Source: Setoptus koraiensis (taxonomy: Eukaryota > Arthropoda). Taken from it: a stretch of 64,000 nt of DNA. A program made the position numbers and the translations under genes. The notes below the pieces were generated by a model. That model was not told the DNA's origin and did not search any database. It saw nothing but the letters and a program-made list of their open reading frames with translations. The DNA is taken from contig CM106586.1 in NCBI GenBank assembly GCA_048013815.1, positions 18,228,001 to 18,292,000 on the forward strand, read 5' to 3'. Below, in pieces: positions 11,190 through 22,691 of this stretch (positions within the stretch are counted from its first letter, which is position 1; every line of letters begins with the position of its first letter).

Positions 11190-12330
11190 GCTAGGTTACA
11201 TAAGATGGATAAAAAACTGACAACATGATGGTCACCTTGAATTGTACACGAGCAGCAAAATAACTAAGAGCTACAATCGGAACTAGATATCTTTGCAGAA
11301 TAAGACAAAGTATTTGAATTTCCGTAACGCTCAGGTTCAGATTCGCAATGATCCCTACCAGAGTTAATATGGCACAAGGCATCTTGAATTATAGTTCCAA
11401 GTTTATGTCCGGTGTGAAACTTCGGTTTATAGGGCAAAAGTCCGAGCTCCAAAATCATTCTTACGAGTCTGTCTATTTCTTTGAATCGATTCACAACCTC
11501 CTTTCCCTAAAATTCGAAATATGCTGAATATTTCGGAATAGGCATGCTAGATGATTCATAATGGCCGACATCAACATGATCATGTTGCTCATTATTTGAA
11601 TCAATAAATCGATTTTGATATTCTTTATCTAACTATAAGGTAACCTGATATGGTTGACAGTGAGGCTTGCATTAACAGGATGACCGTATCTGACATCACC
11701 TCGTTCTTCGCTAGTCAAATTGACTTTCACTTCTGGTGAGGCATTTTTATAGAATCTCTTTCTTCTCTTCATCTCATTGGTGAAGAGATTTGGCACTAAC
11801 TTGTAGACTATTTCCTGTAACGTTGGATCGGACCTAATGTTGTCGAACGGTTTAGCTCCATGAAGAGAGATGCTACATTTTGGACAGGAATTGCTGCTAT
11901 TTTGCAGATAGATCACCAAGCATTCTCGGCAGAATGAGTGCAAACACTCTGTGATAGTAGTGGCATCTATTAGAAAACCACCGCATAACTTGCATCCAAT
12001 TAAATCATTGATTTGGCGTGCTGTGGATGGTTCTCTCACAATGCACCTTGTCTTTGCGTTGAACTCTATCTGTGAGGCTCAAAATATGACTCCAGGCTCT
12101 GGGTGTTAATTCGAGATAGTTCAGGTATGTCTTTTCCGGATCGCATCGTTGGCGTTGAGCGTCTATCCCCATATTAGAGACGATATTTTTCGTGTGAAAT
12201 TAGTAGACTTCTGTAAAAGGTATGGCCTATACTTTGTGCTTCATCTGAGAGAAGCCATACGAAGCAAACAGGTTGACGAATACTATCGAATGCATGGTGT
12301 TGATCACTCGCAGTCTGATATTTACTGGCA
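11190..12330 (-). pseudogene. Receptor pseudogene interrupted by a Polycomb-type RING insertion
   Basis: Minus-strand remnant of the receptor family. Recognisable parts, in order, are the region after TM2 and TM3 (about 12320-12200, frameshifted), TPRAW and LTDRVQ (about 12110-12060), a foreign RING finger segment (about 12030-11690), and the end of exon 1 with LSVTEIQILCLILQRYLVPI and the donor VQFK|GTGACC (11382-11220). The N-terminal part and the two C-terminal exons are missing. Frameshifts separate the pieces. Confidence 0.75.
11629..12039 (-). CDS. PCGF/Psc/Bmi1-type RING finger fragment, intact frame within a receptor pseudogene
   Basis: A 136-codon frame with a complete C3HC4 RING: CKLCGGFLIDATTITECLHS, FCREC and CPKC give C-x2-C-x11-C-x-H-x2-C-x2-C-x12-C-x2-C. 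After it come IRSDPTLQEIVYKLVPNLF and NEMKRRKRFY. This is the signature of the Polycomb group RING finger proteins (Bmi1/Mel18/Psc), which in PRC1 partner RING1 to ubiquitylate H2A. The codons at both ends belong to the receptor sequence, so the fragment was inserted, possibly by retroposition since it has no intron. It lacks the RAWUL domain. It could be a dead fragment or a short expressed RING protein. Confidence 0.75.
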   Translation of the reverse strand: MREPSTARQINDLIGCKLCGGFLIDATTITECLHSFCRECLVIYLQNSSNSCPKCSISLHGAKPFDNIRSDPTLQEIVYKLVPNLFTNEMKRRKRFYKNASPEVKVNLTSEERGDVRYGHPVNASLTVNHIRLPYS

Positions 12331-12430
12331 AAACTAACATTTGACATGCTTTTATTTTTTCCTCTTCTAGTTGAGGATATATTTCCATTCAATGACCAAA
12401 ATAGTCTTAGATGATTTACTCTATATCTTG
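12310..12430 (+). pseudogene. Duplicated 3' fragment of the rhomboid gene
   Basis: Matches 6400-6530: the end of rhomboid exon 1 past its donor, the short intron with its TTCTAG acceptor, and the start of exon 2 (TTGAGGATATATTTCCATTC against the parent's last exon). It is truncated and diverged, and cannot encode a rhomboid. It shows that the tandem duplication breakpoint lay inside or beyond the rhomboid 3' end. Confidence 0.65.
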
Positions 12431-12462
12431 CATAAAGGTATTCTTGAGACGGAAATTAGTTT

Positions 12463-12670
12463 TCACACAAATAAAAATAGATCGTCCAGATTGCTTAAGT
12501 TATCAGTATCCCGTGGTTGTGGCTCGTTGTTGGCTTCCAAAATCTCACGGTGCGTCACATGATCCGCCAAAAATATGTTGATGATCACATTTGAAGCTAT
12601 GGTAAATCCATAGAGAATGTTGAATATTATTCATGTAGGATCTTTCAGCTTTTGATGACCATTTCTAAGG
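12463..12670 (-). pseudogene. Receptor-array tail element, copy 3
   Basis: Nearly identical to 7127-7335, with small deletions. The Tc1 element sits directly beside it. Confidence 0.35.
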
Positions 12671-12676
12671 ATACTA

Positions 12677-13779
12677 CACTGCTTCTACTATTTATTGCAC
12701 CACCCTGTTTCGAACAGTTCCAGGGGGGATATTCTTTCGAATTAGGAAGGCGAACGATGACGGTGAACGTCTTTCTGCACGCGAAATTCGCGAGTCAGTT
12801 GGTATAGATGAATTGGGGACCCAGGCAGTGAGAAAGAATGTGACGAGGCTCGGTTTTGCACATACCAACGTACCTCAAGAGATTTGGTTGACAGCTCAGC
12901 AGAAAAAAATATAGAGTATCTCTAGCAACTCAATGGCTAGAGACCAACCATCCATGGAATTGCACAATTTTTAGTGATGAAAAGAAGTTCAACTTCGATA
13001 GACCCGACAACATACACCGATTGCGGCAGAAATTTCACCCGAAACAAGCGCCAAATGGGTGGCGGTGGTTTGATGGTCTGGTTGATGATCTTGCCAAACG
13101 GATTTTTGCATATAGAGAGGTTAGAGGGTAGAGTGAACTCTGCAAAATATATTGATTTGATGAAGAGAGTGAAGCACATTCTTGATTCGATATTTGGTGA
13201 GAATAATTGCATATATCAGCAAGATAATTGTTCTGTTCATGTCTCTAAAGAGTCTGCTAGTTGGTTTAAAGAGTCTGGAATGGAAGTTCTCGCATGGCCA
13301 GCGAAATCTCCAGACTTGAATATTGTTGAAAATATCTGGAGCTATATATCGAACATAGTTTATAGAGACAAGCAATACAATAGTGTGAAAGATCTCTGGA
13401 ATGCGATAGAGAATGCAGTATGGGAACTCATGTTTGAAAAACCCGATTTTTTGCATAACCTCTATGATGATATAAGAAAGAGACTGCTCAAAGTCATCAA
13501 GGGCAAAAGAAAGAGGATAGATAGATGAAAATTTGGTGTCCTAATGTTATCAAAATTGACATAAATCGTTTAATAGACTAGCTTGTTCTTTGGTGCATTA
13601 ATTAGTAGATATGAATTAACGAACTTTTTTCTCTTGCTCAGGTGCCTTTCAAGGCGCATGCGTGCCTTTTTCACCCGACTCACCTGTCGTGGTCATGAAA
13701 AAGCCCCGAAAGTTTCGAAAGAATATCCCCCCTGGAACTGTTCGAAACGGGGTGGTGCAATAAATAGTAGAAGAAGTGT
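12677..13779 (+). mobile_element. Tc1/mariner-type DNA transposon with TIRs, inactive
   Basis: Terminal inverted repeats of about 65 bp: the left end reads CACTGCTTCTACTATTTATT and the right end is its near-perfect reverse complement. Both ends are flanked by TA, the usual target duplication of this superfamily. The transposase is broken. An N-terminal helix-turn-helix part (about 12720-12920) ends in a stop. Then come FSDEKKFNFDRPDN with the first Asp (about 12970), a frameshift, and an open part at 12974-13528 with IYQQDNCSVH and WPAKSPDLNIVENIW. The spacing from the second Asp to the Glu is 34 residues (DD34E), typical of Tc1. Confidence 0.93.
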
Positions 13780-13970
13780 ATTATGCTCATTATTTAAGCA
13801 TAACTTGAAGTTATCTATGTCTTATTGCAAAATGTGGTTATTGTAATGCATCGATCTGACTCCATGGCATCTCTTTATTCCTATCGACCGCATATAACCA
13901 TCGCGACTCCATTGCAAGTTAGGAGGCGTCCATCTGTTCAAGAAGCATCATTATTCTCATACACGTCGAA

Positions 13971-16154
13971 TCAGACTGTATGTTGTAATACCAATATTAT
14001 ACCCGAAACAATCCACCCAATTACCTATGGAATATAGAATAAAATGATGCAATACATGAAATAAGATGTAAATATCGATGAATCAGAATTCAACGATTCA
14101 CAGTTTAGATTCATGATATACTAACCATTGGCAGATTGCCGAGAGTCAGCGGGTCTACTGCGCGGATGCAAAGAGCCACATTGTAGGTATCAAGTAGATC
14201 CTCTTCGATCGACGACAATTGTTGGAGATTCCAGCTAGTCATGACGGAATTATATGCCATAAGATTCTGTATGGCATGGTAAATAGCCTTGAACTGGAAA
14301 CATGATTGAATGGATATAAAATACGGATTGTATCTCGGATATTAGTTGTGGGGATTGGGAAATAACAAGAGATACGCTCTCATCTCAGCCCAGTTTTATC
14401 TGTCAATAAGTTATTCCTAGGGCCATGTTACATTATCATTGAAAGTCTTAGTATAACTAGTAGTGATGACATCAGAGAAAAAATCGTGAGGCATGTGAGG
14501 TTGTGTGGGCGTTGTGAGAGAATGGGATGAGGGGGAGCATAGGCGAGAACTTTCCACTAATCACTCGTTGACAAATGGCTCGTATCATGATGATTACCTT
14601 AGAATGAACGAGTGCAGATGCAGAGCTGAACTCTAAGATGGGAAGCCAATAGGCTTGCAAAAGAAGACACAGTATTTGAACTTCCATATCGCTCAGGTTT
14701 TTATTCCCAATGAGCTCTGACAGAGTCAATATAACACACGGTAACTTGAAAAGAAATTCCAAGTTTATGTCAAGTGTAAAACGTTGCTTCAGAAAGTCAA
14801 ACTCCGAGCGCAGCTCCATAATCATGCTGACGAGTGTATCGATTTCCTCGGAGTGATCACTCCAAATGGACTTCGTTCCATCTTTTTCAATAATTGTATC
14901 GACCAATGGATGTAGATGATGAACAGTGGACTTTTCTTTGGTGATATCAGTGTCCCGGTTAGTTTGATAGTTTGTCTTTGTGTTACGATTCATTAAAGTC
15001 ACTATGCTGAATGTCCGCGAACGTTTTTTGTTGGACCGGAACAGTTCAATTAACTGTCGAGAAAACTCGAGCGTACGCTTAGCTTTGCAATAACAGACCA
15101 CAATGTGGAAAGCAAAGAGATTTACCTCCATAAATTGGCACATTAAGATCATAAAAGCGATGGCAAGAAACAAATCATGAATAAAACGCTGCCTCATGAA
15201 TAGCAAGAACGAATCGCCACAGTAGCTGAGCTCCACCATTAAAGCGGCTCTCATAATTGGTATCACACAACCAAAAAAAATCAGCCCTCCTAGTACGGTC
15301 AGATGAGAGATTATTCTCAATGATTCTAAATCCATTATGTGCAGGGACTCGTTTAGAAGTAGGTGCTTTGGGAATTTTAGCTGATAATTGATTTCTCGGA
15401 AGTCATCGTCGAAATTGATTTTTTGTTTGCAGTTCGCTCGTGCCGAACGCTTCGGAACCACATCCGACAAGTCCGAACCACGGACAGCAAGATGATCACG
15501 TTGATTATAGGTTGCTTTGAGAAATTGACCTCGATGCTCTCTATCCGACAATGAGGCAGTTGGACACTGAAACTTGCATTGCTGAGTGCTCTCGGTGGTT
15601 CTCCTACGATGCGCCTTATCTCTACTTTGAACCCTATCTGTGAGACCCAAAACATAGATCCAACCTCTAGGAGTTAATTCGAGGCAGTTAATGTATGTGT
15701 ATCCCAAGTATTGGCGTCCAGTCTTCTTCCTCATATTTGCGACGATGTTCATAGTACGAAATACGTAGACTTCTGTGATAAGTATGGCGAAAACTCTGTT
15801 CATCATTTGGGTGAAGCCATAGGGTGCAAACATGTCGACGATCAGATATTTCTCTTTGAATTCATGGATGAGACTTTTGCTGCCGAAGCCACAAACAATC
15901 GTACTATGGAGAAAGTAGAGTCCGCAAAGGAAGTCTAACAGTATCAATATAAGATAGCGCCGCTTCAGTTGTCTATTTCGCAGAAATAAGGCTACGCGAG
16001 CCCCCACTTCATCAATCAGTGTCCGCTTCTTTGTTTTCAGCTCCTGACGAAGTCTTTCTTCTTCATCGTCGGGCCGCATGCAAATTGCTGAACCGTTGTA
16101 GAATCTGATGATTAAGATGAAGTGCCGAACAATACTGAATTTGATGGTATCCAT
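13971..16154 (-). CDS. Gustatory-receptor-like multi-pass membrane protein, copy 2
   Basis: Exons on the minus strand: 16154-14598, 14293-14126 and 14024-13971, with the same phase-0 boundaries and exon lengths as copy 1 (1557, 168 and 54 bp). About 592 residues and nearly identical to copy 1; the differences cluster in the fourth and fifth hydrophobic segments. The last exon reads VIGWIVSGIILVLQHTV. A longer start (MEVDISD added) is possible but is not shared by the paralogues. Unlike copy 1, it keeps about 160 bp of upstream sequence alignable to that of copy 3, so its promoter may be original. The Tc1 element lies just downstream. Family assignment is as for copy 1. Confidence 0.6.
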
Positions 16155-16332
16155 ATCACTAATATCCACCTCCATACAATATAAGCGATGAGGAGAATGA
16201 CACAAATCGTTTTACATTTTACTATCGCTTGATTCTATCTCTTCGCTCATTTCCGTTTTATTTCCAATCGAATTCATAAATTTTATTCTCTGATTGTTTA
16301 AGGGGACATATACGTTAAAACCAGGCAAAAAA

Positions 16333-17035
16333 AACGTTGAAAAGATAGAATAAGCAACACACAAAAAACGCTCAAACTAACAGAATTCTGCAGCAAGAAA
16401 CTAATGGTCCATGAAGCGCAACATTGATTTCGCTGAGCTTTTTAAGGCATATTCTTATGAGTCCATTTCAGCTCTCACTACTCTCCGCAGTGTGAGCGGT
16501 TCAAATAACATTCAGATATACATTGCATAATTCTTAAAATATTTGACAAGGGGCGCCTTCTTTTTCTGTGCCAACTCAATTATCCGCACAGTTGCACAGG
16601 CCGAAATTGTTCGAAATAGTGTTCAGATTGAACCTAGAAAGGTCTCCTACCGGGGATATAAACATGGAACGCAGACAGTTTTCAGAGTAGACGAAGAGAA
16701 GAATCACCTCATTTTAGTGTCATCTATCATAAACCCTTACAGAGTAGTGCAGAAGGCTGTGCGGCCTGTGCAACTGTGCGGATAATTGAGTTGGCACAGA
16801 AAAAGAAGGCGCCCCTTGTCAAATATTTTAAGAATTATGCAATGTATATCTGAATGTTATATGAACCGCTCACACTGCGGAGAGTAGTGAGAGCTGAAAT
16901 GGACTCATAAGAATATGCCTTAAAAAGCTCAGCGAAATCAATGTTGCGCTTCATGGACCATTAGTTTCTTGCTGCAGAATTCTGTTAGTTTGAGCGTTTT
17001 TTGTGTGTTGCTTATTCTATCTTTTCAACATTTTT
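16333..17035. repeat. Long inverted repeat (foldback-like palindrome)
   Basis: Left arm about 16333-16603 and right arm about 16762-17035 are reverse complements with few mismatches; the spacer is about 158 bp. The innermost arm sequence is CGCACAGTTGCACAGGCC and its complement. No transposase is seen, so it may be a foldback or MITE-like element, or an inverted duplication of local sequence. Copy A of the segmental duplication keeps only the right arm (from 9739). Confidence 0.85.
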
Positions 17036-17101
17036 GGGCCCTTGATCCCTCATAAAAGCATGTCGTTTGATTGCCCTATGCAGGCACGATAGAATTCGTT
17101 A

Positions 17102-17344
17102 TTAAGGGATATGTTCCGACAGTCTAGCCACGTCTTGTGCAGTTCTCCTTCCTATTGTATTGAAATGAAATCCAATCGGGAACAGAAAACACAAGAATGC
17201 GAAGCCGGAAGTTTGCGGAACAAGACATTCAGTTATCTCTGTCGAACGAAACCAGTGATCTAGATTCCAGATATCTGACCTAAAATAAGTCATGAACCAG
17301 GGCGAATCTAATATAAATTTAGTGGTTTTCGACAGATCTACCAA
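17102..17344 (-). other. Unrecognised frame, copy B of 10042-10284
   Basis: 80 codons, almost identical to the 10042-10284 frame. There is no sign of selection beyond recent duplication, and no family is recognised. Confidence 0.25.
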
Positions 17345-17799
17345 ATCTTCAGAGCATATAGACGCTCTGCGAGTTCCTTTGAACTCGTTTCGGAAAACAA
17401 AGGTTTGAATTATCTCTACACTGCATCCTAAGCAATGAGCTTGAGAAGTATTTTCTATTCTACCTCTCTGTCGAGGTATACATGCAGAATAATCACTTTA
17501 GTCTATACTTTTAGCAACCTCTTCGCACCATCTCATTTGCTCACAGCTCACCCTAGCCTGATCTACAAGTTGCTCCCAACGTTTCATTATTATCTGGGGT
17601 AAGTTATGGAAAAGCGCGGAATGAGACTAGAGAAAACGAGAAAGATTTGAGGTAGCCTGTAGCATGTGAGGCAATGTGGGAGAGGTGAGCAACAGTGATA
17701 TATAGGTGATAAGTAGGGTAGGGCAAATCGGTCACAACGAGGTTGTTTTGGTTTTTTCAGAAATTTTCGAGACACCATGCACAGTGGCTAAATTGTTAC

Positions 17800-17960
17800 T
17801 ACTGGAAAAGAAATTCCAGTTTTATGTCAAGTGTAAAACGTCGCTTTGTATGGTCAAAGTGCAAACGTGACTCCAAAATCATTCTGGCGAGACAGAATGA
17901 GCTCAGAAACCTCATCGCGATAAACGTTAGGATCGCGCTCCATGGACAATAGATTACATT
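17800..17960 (-). pseudogene. Receptor remnant, copy B of 10740-10925
   Basis: Broken copy of the exon 1 segment before the last hydrophobic region of the receptors; it has the same lesions as copy A, so it was already dead before the duplication. Confidence 0.6.
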
Positions 17961-18056
17961 TCTCATATTCTAGTTAGTTCTAGCGTTTTGTATGTCGAAG
18001 CTACTTTAATCTCTCTCCACAACGTCATATGTAAGAGCTCTCGATATCGCATATGA

Positions 18057-18468
18057 GGTCGATGCACACACGATACATGATGTGAACATGTTTTGCGTAT
18101 GTGTGTATCATACATATGGGATATTACAGTATTAGATAACTATCTCCAAGAAGACTATTGAAAGATTAATTTGGCCATAACATGAAGGTGTGCAATGAAA
18201 AAGTTACAGCTCAGAAATATACTAACGCTAGCGATAGAGAGAGAGAGAGAGAGAGAGAGACGAGGGCGACTTCTCGAATTTCGGTGATAAATTTCTACCG
18301 TATTTCACTCAATAAAGTTGAAGTCGCACCCAATACCTCGAAAACTTGCTGGAGACACATGATAAAATTTCGCTTCATGAGCCACGAATCACGTGCCTCG
18401 TTATCGTAGTATTACCCCATACATTGAATCATTCTACATGTAATAGCACGATTCCTAAGATGAGAATC
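18057..18468. other. Spacer with a GA microsatellite
   Basis: Unique sequence after the segmental duplication. It holds a (GA)n run at about 18231-18262 and no coding frame that I can support. Confidence 0.5.
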
Positions 18469-20754
18469 TTAGATGCAATACTGTACCAAAATAAATATGC
18501 CCGATACGATCCATCCAATCAGCTATGAGAATAAGTATATCGGAAGAGAATGTGTTGGCGAAACATGAGTAAGATGACGTAATTATACAGTGTCAACATT
18601 CGAGAAATCACAAAGCGAGATTCTATGATTAACCTACCATTGGCAAATTACCAAAAGTTATCGGGTTTGTAACAAAGATGAGGAGCGCCACATTTTCAAT
18701 GTCATGCAGATCCTCTTCTATTGACGACAGTCGTTGAAGATCCCAGCCAGTCATGAAAGAATTGTAGGTCATGAGATTCTGTAGGGCATAATAGATGGCC
18801 TTGAACTGGAGACATGATTCGATGGATGTAAAATGTGGATAAATTATATGATATTAGTTATGGTCATCGGATGATGGGAGATTATAGTAGCGAGCAGCGT
18901 TATTCTGCACGTGTCCATATCATCACATTTGCTCATATCTCGTCGCAGCCTGACCTACAAGATGTCTTTCGGAGGCATGCTTCATCATTACTAGGGGCAC
19001 ATCGTAGGCCAAGTCGGGGCGAAATTAGAGAAAACGTAGAAGATGCTAGACAGCGTGTAGCATATACGGTTGTCTGAGAGAGGTGAGCAGCGGTGATAAC
19101 TTTAAACTCATCGCTGAGCCACAGAAAATTGGGTCACAATGCTAGGTAAGCGAATGACCAATGTCTTGATGATCACCTTAGAGTGGGCAAGAGCGGCAAA
19201 AGAGCTGACGACAAAGATGGGAAAAAAATATGCCGGAAAACAAAAATAAATGACTTGAATTTCCGGAACGCTCAGGTCGTTCGGTCCAAGCACCGTTGAT
19301 AGAACAATTATAACACTCGGCAACTTGGAAATAAGTTCCAAGTTAATGTCAAATGTAAAACGTCGCCTCAGATTGTCTAAGTCCGAGCGTATCTCCATAA
19401 TCATCCGGACGAGTCTGTCTATTTCCTCGCATAGAGCACTGCATATCGAATCATTTTCATATTTAGCGATGATTGTATCGGTTAATGGACTGTGGTTCGT
19501 GGAGCTGGCCTCCTGTTGGCTGATTTCGCCGTCCCCGGTTGTTGAACAGATTCCGTTCGCGTTGCTCTGTCCTGATTTCGGTGTGCAGAAGCTCAAAGTG
19601 TGTTTTCCGTAGAAACGATATAGTTCAATTAGCTGTAATATCAAGCGGTGCGTCTGCTTAGCCTTGCTGTAGCAGACGCAGCAGCGAAGAAAAAAAAGGC
19701 CCATCTCTGCAAATTGAAGAAATACGATAACGAAACAGATGAACATTGAACAATAACCTAAAAGACGGTGCTTGACGAATAATTGTCGCGAACCGCCATA
19801 AAAGTGAATATCAATCAAATAAAATGACGGGGCAGCTGTCAGTCCGATTGTTACTGCAGTCAGCAGGAAAAATAGCACCAGGTAAACCATGATCCTGAGA
19901 GACATTAAATCCATGATATGTGGGGATCCGTTCACGAGCAGGTGCTCTGGAAATTTTAGCTGATAATCGATTTCTCGGAAGTCATTGTCGAAATTGAATG
20001 TTTTTTTTTCGCAATTGCCTCTTGGCGAAACTTGTGGAATCACGTTAATTAAGTATCGACCACGAACATCAGCGTCACTATGTTCGTTCTTATATGCACT
20101 AATAAATTGATCTCGATGCACCCTATCGGATGATGAAGCAGCTTGGCACTGAAGCTCGCATTGCTCAGTGTTGCTTCTCGCACTATGCATTCTATCTTTG
20201 CATTGAACTCTATCTGTGAGACCCAAAATATACATCCAGGCTCTTGGAGTTAATTTGAGGCAATTAATGTATGTTCCTGCCCAATCGTATCGTTGGCGTC
20301 CAGTATCTATTCCCATGTCTGCGACGAGGTTCCTCGTGCGAAACGTGTAAGCTTCTGTGAGGAGTATTGTCATAACTTTGTGGGCCATCCGAGAGAAGCC
20401 ATAAGGAGCCCATATGTCGACAATCAAATATTCTAATTGAGCTATAAAACTTTTGCTGCCGTAACCGCGCACCATCGAAGACAATAAAAGGTAAAATCCA
20501 CCAAGATAATCGATCACTATCCATACGAGATAGATCGTTTTTTTTTGTCTGTTTCGTAGAAATATGACCACGCGAGCCCTCATTCCATCGAACAATGATC
20601 GCTTCTTCGTTCTCAGCTCGTTGTTAATCTCCGACTGGTTCACATGTGTCGCTGCTTCTCCCTCCTCAAGTGGACGCACGAAATTTCCTGCAACGTTGAT
20701 GTGTATGATAATGATAATTGCAAGCTGAAATAAATTGAATTTGAATGAGTCCAT
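18469..20754 (-). CDS. Gustatory-receptor-like multi-pass membrane protein, copy 3
   Basis: Exons on the minus strand: 20754-19177 (526 codons), 18805-18638 (56 codons) and 18522-18469 (17 codons plus stop), all in phase 0. About 599 residues. Starts MDSFKFNLFQLAIIIIIH. Shares TYINCLKLTPRAWMYILGL and FREIDYQLKFP with the other copies. The last exon, LIGWIVSGIFILVQYCI, ends in QY, closer to the gustatory-receptor QF than copies 1 and 2. Two long hydrophilic loops, one with several Cys (QCELQCQ), separate the membrane segments. The sequence 5' of its start and around its small 3' exons is almost identical to that of copy 4, whereas exon 1 is clearly diverged. Confidence 0.62.
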
Positions 20755-20839
20755 CTCAATAATATCCGCTTACATACGAATGTAAACGCTCAGAAATCTT
20801 CTTACGTTTTCGTAACGTTTGATTTTGTCTCTCCACTTC

Positions 20840-21478
20840 TTTCCATTCCATTTCCGATTAACTTGGTAAATTTCTTTCGCCAGTTGTTGAATGTGTTGTT
20901 TTGAAATTGCACTCTCCTCAGCGAGTTGTATCACTAGGATCAGTCACATCAGAATATTCCCATGGAGCGTCTGCGACCAAATGTTTAGAATCGCTCTTCA
21001 TGCACCATATATTGCCAGCGTCAGAATCTTGTTGGTTCAATCGTTTTGTGTTCATTGAAGCTGCCTTGATTTTCTTATCGGACATGTATGAATACTCGAT
21101 GCCCCAGTCAACCACATGTCGATGAAATCCTCTCTGCACGCACTATACAGCTTATTATTGATGGCCATGTTTTGACATTCTAACCATGTTGGTGAAAACC
21201 GAAATGCATGTAATCTCTCAATTACTAAAAATATCAGTTTCTTTTGGTCGCATTGGCGTCCGAAACTCTAAGCGTGGCGTAACTTGAGTCACAAGCAATC
21301 TTTTCACAGGGTCCAGTATAACCCGTGTGAAATATTCCAGCTTTTGATAACTTTTTCCAAGAGTAGTATCGAGTGATAAATATCACCAAAACATGAACAC
21401 TGGAGGCCCTCCAGTGTACATTGTTCCACCAAGCCACCGAGTCATGGGGCGTCCCAGGACTCGCTATCTCCTTACCAT
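20840..21478. repeat. Homogenised receptor-upstream block, copy 1
   Basis: About 640 bp that looks identical to 25027-25665 (constant offset 4187). It includes an array tail element at 21234-21437 (minus) and an unrecognised frame at 20918-21139 (minus), neither of which I can assign. It sits directly upstream of receptor copy 3. Confidence 0.9.
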
Positions 21479-21833
21479 AATCTCAACTTTTGTATCCATT
21501 GAATGCTCAATTTGAGAAACAAAAATGCACAGGCCATTTTCATTGATATTTGACAAACGAAACTACTCACTCAGCTCCCAAGTTTCTAACCAAAAATACG
21601 TTATTCTCTGACTACTCAAATATTTGTCATGGGACTGCGGGCTCCGTGTGTTGAGTTTCATCCAATTTGGAGTGCGGCGCTATTCTCCAGTGCACCCGCA
21701 ACTCTCATGCTCGATACCATCTCTCTGTCTGGGTCTCTAGCATCTGCTAAGTCCCCACCGCAGTACGTTCGAAAATATGAAAAAGCACATTTTATCTGGT
21801 ATCTACCGAGAGCTAGGCTGTAGATATCATCTA

Positions 21834-21990
21834 TCACGATTTTCCTGATCTTATCCATCAACGGTTCCACAAATTTTGTGCGGTCTCATGAGGAAGATGA
21901 AGCAACAAATGGCTATCATGGTCCAATCGATTGCGAGCTGAAATCGATGAAGCGAACACTGCTTGATAGAATGAGGGCTCACGTGATAGT
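21834..21990 (+). pseudogene. Receptor exon 1 fragment, inverted
   Basis: On the plus strand, opposite to the array. It encodes the receptor N-terminal region: NFVRSHEEDEATNGYHG and ELKSMKRTLLDRMRAHVIV, corresponding to NFVRPLEEGEAATH and ELRTKKRSLFDGMRARVVIF of copy 3. It is cut off where the copia-like sequence begins. Confidence 0.75.
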
Positions 21991-22690
21991 CCAATATTGT
22001 GCTAATGGGGTGAAGTTCATCAAGGATGACAATGTAGTATCAAGGGGCAAGCTTGAAAACGGCATTTATAGTCTGCAGGTGAATGCAGAAACTTACCTGC
22101 AGAAACTAGTTTTGCCTTTGTCGCAACTACACTGCCGAATGGGCATGGACGTTTCGGTCATATTTCTACGGATGTAATCAAGAGTATGGCTAAAGAAAGG
22201 GTAGATGGAGGTTTGGTCATTCAAGATCACAGAGAAAACGAATATCTAGATTGCTCGTTCTGCAAGTGTGAACACACTTCGCACCCGACGAGGACAACTG
22301 ATGACAAATTGAAAGTTGCACAATCGCTTCACATGGATACGGTAATACTTGTCAAGGCACCAAGCATCAACGGAAACAAATACTTTCTCTTGTGTAAAGA
22401 TCACATATCTGGATATCGAATGGGAGCGTTTGTATCGTCGAAATCAGAAATAGGCGACCAAGTGACAAGGCTAATCAATAGAAGTAAAATAGCAACTGGC
22501 ACTGGAGTCATAAAAATCTCAACAGACAATGGCAGCGAATTTTTGAATTATAATCTAACATCATTTCTTCCAGAGAGAGAAATAATTCATGAAAAATCCT
22601 TACCATACATACATCAGCGAGATGGTTATGCAGAGCGCGACATTAAAACCGTTGTTGATTGTACCCCTACGCTCCTCACACAGTTTATAC
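21991..22690 (+). mobile_element. Ty1/copia retrotransposon fragment (integrase region), broken
   Basis: Plus-strand remnant of a copia-type pol. It shows the pre-integrase segment (QLHCRMG near 22130, followed by a frame change), a zinc-binding CSFCKC segment, and an integrase core with HMDTV, STDNGSEF and YAERDIKTVVDC. The reverse transcriptase, RNase H and LTRs are absent. The left junction is with the inverted receptor fragment; the right junction abuts the end of receptor copy 4's last exon. Confidence 0.85.
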
Positions 22691-22691
22691 A

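Larger units (their letters stand above)
12310..18056. repeat. Segmental duplication, copy B
   Basis: Counterpart of 6400-10983. It begins with a copy of the rhomboid 3' intron and exon (12310-12430) and ends where both copies read GATATCGCATATGA before diverging. It differs by a Tc1 insertion (12677-13779) and by about 640 bp containing a palindrome arm and receptor upstream sequence. Confidence 0.9.
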
